In this document: positions 9,001-18,000 of the stretch, one piece after another
How the letters are laid out: the number at the start of each line of letters is the position of its first letter
Position numbering within the stretch: position 1 is the stretch's first letter
DNA from: Ophiothrix spiculata
Taxonomy: Eukaryota > Echinodermata > Ophiuroidea > Amphilepidida > Ophiotrichidae
DNA: 21,926 nucleotides
Assembly: GCA_000969725.1 (NCBI GenBank)
Contig: JXSR01S042827.1
Strand: one strand, 5' to 3'
Made by a program: the position numbers and the translations under genes
Notes under the pieces: model-generated
Told to the model about the DNA's origin: nothing
The model's database searches: none
The model's input: only the letters and a program-made list of their open reading frames with translations

Positions 9001-12000
9001 GAATTCTTAATTCACATCAGTATCACTAACAAAATCCCGAATGGTCTACTTGTGTTCCTTTGGACAAGGAACAAAGTACATAACTGTGAAACATGGGCAG
9101 CAAAGTCAGCCTGTCTGGTTAGTATCTTAATGGGTTTACCTTTCAATTTTTTTCCAAATGGATGATGTATCGGTACATCAACAAGTCCAGTTTTATTAAA
9201 ATCTATATTTTCATAGTTGCACTTTCTCCAAATTTTCCAGAGCTCTCTCCCATCCAAACAGAACTTGATTGAGTTTTTCCCAATACTCTTACCTTCAGCA
9301 AGTTTGACCATGAGTTGTATCCTGTCTGTAGCAGACAATTCAATGCCAGTCCTCTCCAACTCATCGTTGTCCATGACAGAGGTAACCTGTTGATTCTCGT
9401 TCCTCTCCGTGACGTGGTTAACCTTCATCGGCCTGCCAGCCAATTCAAATCCATTGAGCTGGTCCAGCGCTCTCTTGGCGTCTTCAGAATCGTGGAACTG
9501 CAAAGGAAAAGAACAACATCCTTGGATTTTATGGTGGGTAATAATTATGGAGGAATGATAAGCAATGGATGATACACAATCAAAAACCTGAACACTGTCA
9601 ATTTAAAAAGAAATGGCAAAAGGTATTAATTTTACAAACTACATTAGGTGTTGCTTCAAATCTCGAATGGTTAAAGCAACTGCCTGGTCCTGCAGATTGC
9701 CGTTGTTCAGAAGTATCGGGCGGTTCTGATTGTACAAATGCCAGGTGAGTTTTGAAGTGATCCCATCACTGGTTACCTCAATATTCATGGTATGATTGAC
9801 AAAGGCAGTTTATCTACAGGCTATATTGTAGTCCAAATCAAGTGGTGGCCATAACATCAAGCTCATTTATATAACTAAATTTATTCTTTTGATTTGTGAA
9901 TATATTGAATTGCCAATGTCTATTTTTGCCCATGTATAATAAGCTTCAGTTCGTTTTGTATGTATAAAATTTGTACTTTGCACTTTGTATCACTGGGAAA
10001 AGGCGCTCTATGCCGATATTGTAAATTCACTGGCTACAATATTCCATGAATTCCAGAAGTCTTGTGATTTTAAGATTAATTTGTGCACATTTTTCTCAAC
10101 ATTCACAATTTATCAATTTCAAACTTTGGGACATTTCATTACAAATTATTGTTTTATTTGATAATTTGCAAAATGTCAGACAAATAGTACGTGTAAAATC
10201 TTTCTCTTACAAAATATAATTTAAATGATTATCCTTGTTAAATCAAGCAAACTTACTGTAATGAAGCCGTATCCTTTGGACCTCTGTGTTTCACTGTCCA
10301 TCATCAGCTGGATGTTATCAATCTAAAAAATAAAAATAATAAGTCACATTCTTGTCAGCTGCACAGTACTGGTCCCTTGAAAGAACAAAACTTGCTTGTT
10401 TTACTTTATATTTTTTTAAACGCTGATGTTGCGAGATTGTCTTAACATATCAAATGAAAAGTTACAACTAAATCTGAAGGATCTAATAATTTTTTTTCAG
10501 AGTTTGGTTAATCATAACAATTTAGTTTTGGCCAAAATTCCACTCAACTCTGACACTCCGTTTTAACTTCACGCATTTAAGATTATGCATCTCTTGACAA
10601 ATACCACAGAAAAACAATATCTCTCTCCTCATACTCATGTATTCTGTGTAACTTAGATGCACATGCTTCTGTACAAAATGTTGATATATAATTAATTTAT
10701 CATTGATGCACAAAAACTGACCATTTCGCTTCTAGTATCTACATCATGTCTATAACTATATGAAGAAATGTGGATAACCTCGCATTTGTCTTCATAGAAC
10801 TATAGTCTCCCAAAAAAGTATCGCCTCACTTCGAAAAAAATGGCTCGTACGCAAATATGGAACTCGCAAACGTAATTTGAAAATTATGTGTATAAGCGCT
10901 TGAATTTCGGCTTTCTTTTGACACCCTATTTCTGACAATTGACTGAAAAATAATGGAGTTATGAACTTTTAAACCCCTTGAGGTCAATTAAAAAATGTTG
11001 CAAATTTCATTTTTCGCACAGTACAAAATGTGGCAATAATTGCAATGGTGTTATTTACACGTCAGTTGATGAATTCAATACCACTGCTTCTACAGTTGGT
11101 ATCTAAGCGGGTATTTTGTACTGTGCGAAAAATGAAATTTGCATCATTTTTTAATTGACCTCGAGGGGTTTAAAAGTTCATAACTTCATTATATTTCAGT
11201 CAATTTTCAGAAATATGGTGTCAAAAGAGGTGAGGCGATACTTTTTTTCGGAGACCGTACAATGTCAAGTTGAATACAAGATTTCAGACATCAAATTGTC
11301 AATTTTCTCTTAAAAATATATTCACTTTCAACAATCTAAATAAAAAAAATACTTCAAAACAATAATTTCTCCAATCAATCAGCTTACCTTGCCAAATGGT
11401 TCAAATATCCCCCTCAGCATTTCTTCTGTGATGTTATAGTGCAATGACCCTACATACAGGCGCATAGGCCCTGTGCTGCCTTTCTGTAAGGTTTGGTTGG
11501 TTTGAGCTGCTCTATTCTTCTCAGCCTGAGATGGCTGCACGATGATTGGTATACCCTTCAACTTCTGGTTGTTCAGACCCAAAGCCTATACACAGAAAAC
11601 AGATTAAGTCAGTTTTATACATATTATCTGTGACACATTTTGACTCAAAATATAATCTTGTTCATACATAAACTGCACAACATGCTAGAGATTCAGAGTA
11701 TCTTTGTTTTGTCTCAATTTCTTCTGTTTGAAATTTGTAATAACCACAAAAAGCCAATCTATTACACGAGGCATCATTTTTAGTCACAATACTTTACTTT
11801 CAGATCTTTTAGCTTCCAAATAACTCATTTGCAACAGCACACACTTGACATGGTCACTAGTGTGTTACCAGAACATACAAATAAGCAAGCACACATTCCA
11901 AACAACGATTAATGTGCTGAAACAAGGAAGATGGCAAGAACTATAACAGTGAGGATGTATGTTACTTCTATATCAAGGAGCCTTATACCAGAGTGAGGAT

Positions 12001-15000
12001 TTCCATTGAATTAGGGGCTGCTGAGCAGTTGCCATTGTTGGGAATAAGCAAATGGTCAGAACTGACGGTTCTTGAGCGGTCAACCGTGCGTCGAGATTTA
12101 AGTGCCCCTTGCATACTCTATCCTCACTTGGTTCCTCACTTTTGTATGTATGTATCTTAAAAAGGTTTTTCAGCGTAACTGTGCTCTAAACATGTTAGTA
12201 CTCACCAATGGGACCGATGTGTCCGACTGAAACTCAACATATCCAACACCTTTTGACCTCCTGGAGTTGCGATCTGAAATTATTTTGACATCACGTACCT
12301 GTACAAAAGAAAACGGACCTTGCCTGTTAAAAACATTTTTTTTTAAATTTAAGTGCACATCAATGATACAGTCCTTACACATGTTCCATATTCAGTGGAA
12401 ACTTAAAATAATGAAATCTGACATAAGAAAATTCCTACAAAAAAGTTCGTTTCATACCATTATATTAATTTTTGTCTTCTTTTCTTTTGTTTAAAAAAAT
12501 GTTTTTGTCCTTATGGCAATCTTTGAATTTCAGTGCCGAGAAAGGCTTTTGAATGGAAAGGGAGTCCACAGATTCTCCATCTCTCAAAAAGTACAGTCAG
12601 TCTCGTCTACTTGAGAATCTCACATATGTCCCACTATCATTTTGGCGGCTGCGGCACCCACCTTGGATATCTCAAAATGATCCAAGGATGACTGAGTAGG
12701 AACATGCACATTTAGTATCATTGGGTCCATGTTACCTTCAATCCCTTTTTTGAAGGGATGCACTGCTAAACCTATTTTCAATACCAATGAGGCACAATTC
12801 AAATTCAAATATACTTTTAACAAATCTTGTCTAAGGCTGCAATCACATAGAACTAATACTACACGGTGCACGATTTTACTTGGGCACGCGTATAGATTCA
12901 ATCGAACACGTGAATTTGATGCTACCGGGTCACGTAAGAGGGCACTATACGCAAAAACCGTATAGCTCACCATGCCTGCATAACATATAGCCTTCACATA
13001 GCGTATACCGTATACTTCTATGTGATCGCAGCCTTAGTGTGTGATTCAAAACATGTCTCTGAGAAAAGTTTCTGATATTCTGATAGCAGTGAGAAAATGT
13101 TATCAAGGGTATTTTGTATAAGAGCTAAAAATATTTTAGTTATTGTCAAAATTTAACCAACAAGAAAGCTGTAACTCGGGCTTGCAATGCGTGTAAACTT
13201 ATATCCCTAAGTTTGTCTCAATTCTTTTCAAGTGTAAACCACTGTCTGCTTTTTAAAATGCTGCATTACTATCAATCCAACTTTTCAATTATTTACAGCA
13301 TATTTACAACTACCTAAGAAAAAAAAACACTTACTTTTCCAACGGATGAGAAGAAGTCTTCAAGATCCCTTGCTCTCACTCTCTGTGATAACTGCATGAC
13401 AAACACAGTCCTAGAATCTCTGGATTCTGGAGTTGGCTCTGGTTCATCATCTACATGTATCTTCCTATTTAAACGAAAGGAAAGAATGAATTTATATCTT
13501 TTTGGAAGATAACTTTTTCTATTTCTATGACTGTGCCATAGATTTAGAGACTTGGTGCCATTGTAATTCCGGCATGGAGATCAAATTGAGGGGTATTCAG
13601 ATTTTTGTTGATGAAGCCGTCTCTTGTCGTAACGCACGAATAAAGGGCAACTTTTTTCCAAATCAATCTCAATAGCACTTATCTCAAAAACGTAAGCCAC
13701 CTAAAAATAATTGTATGTTTGCAATCGGTCTCAAACCATAATTATCATATACGACTAAAAGATATGCAAAGCGTGCAACTTTAGACGATATGATTGGTCC
13801 TTAAGCCAAGGATTCTTCGATGATGCTCCCTGCATCAAGACTGCCAATAATTTAAATTTTCCTATATCGTGTTTTAAAGGAGAATAGGCCAATCTTTCAA
13901 AATTTAGATTTCTAGTCTCATATGAAATATAGCCCCTAAAGTTTCAGTTTTAAATTTCATTCAAATCGGTCCATCCATTTTGACTTTTTGAGCAATTTTG
14001 TGTTTCAAAGATCTATGCACCATTTTGAAAATTTGTAGAGGACTGAGGTGAAAGCAACAAGGCCATATTTGCATGGCTACAATTCCAAGAACATATGGTT
14101 CAGGACCTGGTGCTCTCAAGATGAATGATTTGTTACACATGCGTGTAAGATCATTTAAAAAGATCCATTAGGTCTTGGAAATGTTTTGTTCTTGGGATTG
14201 TTTAAATGCAGATTACAGCCTTGAGGCACTTAAACCCCTACATATTTATGGTAACCATAAAAATAAAGATTTTCACTAAATATCTCCAAATGGAATGTTC
14301 ATTATTCAGCTGTAAAATTTCACATGGTTGTGAGAAGAATATGAGTAATATTTTGGAATAAAAGTCTCAAAAAGGTTAACAAACCAGACAATATGTGATG
14401 ACTCATCCCGAAAAGGGGGACTTTGCATCAGAAAACTTTTCAAGAAACAGGCGAAAATAGGCAACAAAAAATAAAGAAAATAATAAGAATTTCCAGCAGA
14501 TTCTGTTGTAAAATTTGATCACCTTAATCAATTTCAACAAGGTGTCATTTTAAAGCTTAGAGAATGCTGCAACAGATGAAATGAAAAAATTAAAATTGAT
14601 ATCATCTGCAAAGTCCCCCCTTTCGGGGTGAGCCATCACATATATGCTACTTTAACAAAAGCAACTAATTGATATAGTTCACTTTTAATCTGGCGATACA
14701 GTGATCATATCCTTACTTTGGACTGGCACTCTTCCTCCTTTCCCTAGATTTACTTCTTCTGCTTCTTTCCCGATCCCGAGATCTACTCCTGCGGCGGATC
14801 CTTTCCTCTCTATTCTCCCTCACTCTTTCCCTAGATCTGCTCCTGCGTCGTTCCCTACTCCTGCTTCTCCTACGGCGCTCAGGACTCTTCCGTCTTTCGC
14901 GACTCCTGCTTCTCCTAGATCGTCCCCTGTCCCTACTGCCACCCCTCTTTTTGCGTTCTCGGCTGCGACTTCTCCTTCGGCGTTCTGGGCTACGACTCTT

Positions 15001-18000
15001 GCTGCGACTGTCTCTTCCATTTTTCTCTCTGAAAAATGAAACACAAACAAATAGGTATAATTAGCACTTTGTAAACAACTGGCAAATCTAATAAAACCCA
15101 TCAAACACCTAAATATGAATGTAATCAAATAAACACCTCCAAATAAATTGAATTAAACTGATTTGTCTAATATTCGCTTTGAAATATTTGCATGGTCACC
15201 AACAAAAAGTATAGTTAAGAACTCCTTTTTTGATAAGATTTCAAACAGGTCATAAATATATTAAGTTCAAAACTTTACTCATGCTTTCAAGTTTCATGAA
15301 ATTTTGAGTTGAAATCTATATTGCCAGTTTTTGACAAAGTCATATCTCCAACCAAATAGGACGTCCTACATTGTGCTTTCCAATCATAAACATCCATTTG
15401 CTTACTAGAAATGCATAATTTAAAAACATTCTGGAAAATAATTGGGTTTATATTAACCCAACCTTGACTGTAATGATTTCCAATGATTTTCATGGGCAAA
15501 CTACCATGCACTGTTGACAATTGGACACTTTTACTGTACACTTTTTCATAGCGTTTGAACTTTGTATGAACTGATCTAATCATCAAGCACCAAGTGGTCT
15601 GATCATTGCTTTTTCATCCCAGGGGTGGGGGTACTAATAAAATAATAAGAGCATTTATTATGCTTGTAAATGACTGTTACAATTTCACCCTAATAATCCA
15701 GCATTTGGGGCAGACTAATGACAGGCCTGAAACCGAATCTTCAAAAAATAAAAGAGCTGAAAACCATCAAATTCTGCACCAAAGAGCTTAAATTTGGATG
15801 ATTTATCAAGAAAAAGAGCTGAAATCAGCTGAAAAGTTTCAGGTCTGTAATGAGGATTTACTTTCGTACCTTGAACTAGGAGTTTCCAAATCTAACAAAA
15901 AAATCAATAATCAAATTATTCTGCACTCTAATCAAAGATAGGATTTCAAAATCACATAAATATTGAAAACAAACAGTGGTATCCCATCTCTTTTTTCATA
16001 TTCAGCAAAAAAACCAACATACCTTTTTTCTCTATTTTTGATGTTTTTGAAAACTCTGCCCCATGTTTTTATTATATTCTCCCCTGAATAGAAGCACCCT
16101 TTCCCGGACATTATCATGTCAAACTTAAAGCCATTATTTCCTGCTGATGCGATACCCACATTTTACATTTCCTCACAAGTTTCTGTTCTGGTTTTGTAGA
16201 AAATTAAACCTTGGGCCTATACTCATTCCCATACTGTTGGCAATGTCATCAACACATCTCAATGTCTAATTTTAAATATTAACACCTGGAATTAAGCTAG
16301 GGCACAATCTTACTCTACATTGCATGATTTTGCATCATTCTTCTTTTAAATAAAAAAAATGCCCCCTCATATTAATACTTCGTATGAGCTTCCAGTACTC
16401 TTATTACATGCTCACTATAAATAATACTCTGGTTCCTGTAACCCTTCTGCCCTAAATTCCAGCGCAATTTAGCATTCCAAGAGCATAGCATCAATTTTTG
16501 TATGATCCAATTCAAGCACTGAAATGGCCCATTTTGTCAATTACACTCTGACCCACATATGTAATCACCAATTCTCAGTATATTTGATGAAAAGAACTGG
16601 TTTATATTACTGTTCACAACAATAGCACCAATCAGTACTAGCCAAAGCACCAAATTTGGCATGTGCACTGCCAGTTGAGAAGCAACAAAGCTGTTACGCT
16701 TGACACCCCAAAATACTTAATGAAAGATTCCCATTTTCATCATCAACTTCATCCCACAAAAATTCTCAACAAAAAAAAACCTCAATAAAAAGCAAGCCAT
16801 GAATTGCTTATATTGAGGCAGTTGTGGTAGTCTTGTGAAGCTGAAGTCTTGCTGTTCACACCATCTGCAGTAATAGCCCACCTTGTCAGCTCTCCTCATC
16901 AACCAATCAGCTGGGAGTGTTGTTTGTTTGTTTGTTTGTTGGTACACTGCTCCATCCTAGTTCTAGTCATTTATCTGCAGTTACAGACATGATGCCAGGA
17001 GGGTCAATATAGGGTTCACGAAATAGGGCACTACTTTAATCTATAACACACAATGTGGATCCTAGAACTCACTCGGGTATTTAATATAAATTTGCTTGGA
17101 TTCATTGATTTGCAGCTTGATTAAGATCAAGATAGTTCGCGAGATCACATTGTAAATATGAATCTTTCCCTCATATGCCTCAGGACTCAATTCTGATTCA
17201 AAAGCTAGCAGTAGGTGAAAAATCTTGGGGAGTCCCGTGGGACATAAAGCTTATCAGAAATACAACAAAATGTAGAATTAGGCGAATCTGGGATGCAAAT
17301 TTATACAGAGCCTAGCGTTAAGTTTGAATACATGAAGCTCATTGGGTTTGAAAGAAATTTACAAATTTATGAAAAAGCATGCTTCTTTCTGAATTAACAA
17401 TTTTGCTATCTTGTTATAATTGTTAAAACAAATCCTTATTTGTTTTTCTATTTTCAGTTTTAGTGCACAATACAAATATACAGAAACTTCGACCTCCTTT
17501 TAAAAAAGTGCATGCTTGCTTTATGGTATTTTAGTGAGGTAAAAAAATAGAGAAATGTCGTCCTAGACTCAACAGACATGACAAATGAACTAACAACTAA
17601 TTTATAATGCAAAAAAGTCAACATTGATGAACATGTGGTGTTCTGTTAGCGGTGCATGAATGTCTGTTACCCACCTTCTGTGTGATTGCTATGGCTGCTG
17701 GTATGGATGGTGATAAACGTTTGAGTGAGAGTTACCGTGGGCTAGTGCTGTTCTATTGCACAGTATCCATATCACATACACCCCCTGCCTGGGTGACTGA
17801 CTGACTGACTGACCGAGGTCTACCTGGTTATCATACATATCAAGTTATAATGGTTGAGGTGAGATGTGTCTAGAAACATTTCTTATAGCTAGGGAGGGGT
17901 TGGAGACTACACATATTGCCAAAATCGTAGCCAGGATTACCCCCCTCCTCCCTTCCGGAGTGCTGAACCTTTCATTAAAGCTCTATGAAATTAAAACATT

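Noticed and set aside
12620..12997. 125-codon minus-strand frame in an RBM39 intron
   Set aside because: Runs across the Harbinger-like element and intron sequence, with no recognised domain. A donor-like site near 12660 does not give a frame-keeping exon.
14701..15128. Long open frames on both strands over the RS exon
   Set aside because: They are shadows of the Arg/Ser codon pattern. The true frame is fixed by the splice phases and the RSRSRER repeats.
16729..16750. ATGATGA on the minus strand as a possible snoRNA C box
   Set aside because: No CTGA D box at suitable distance and no terminal stem.
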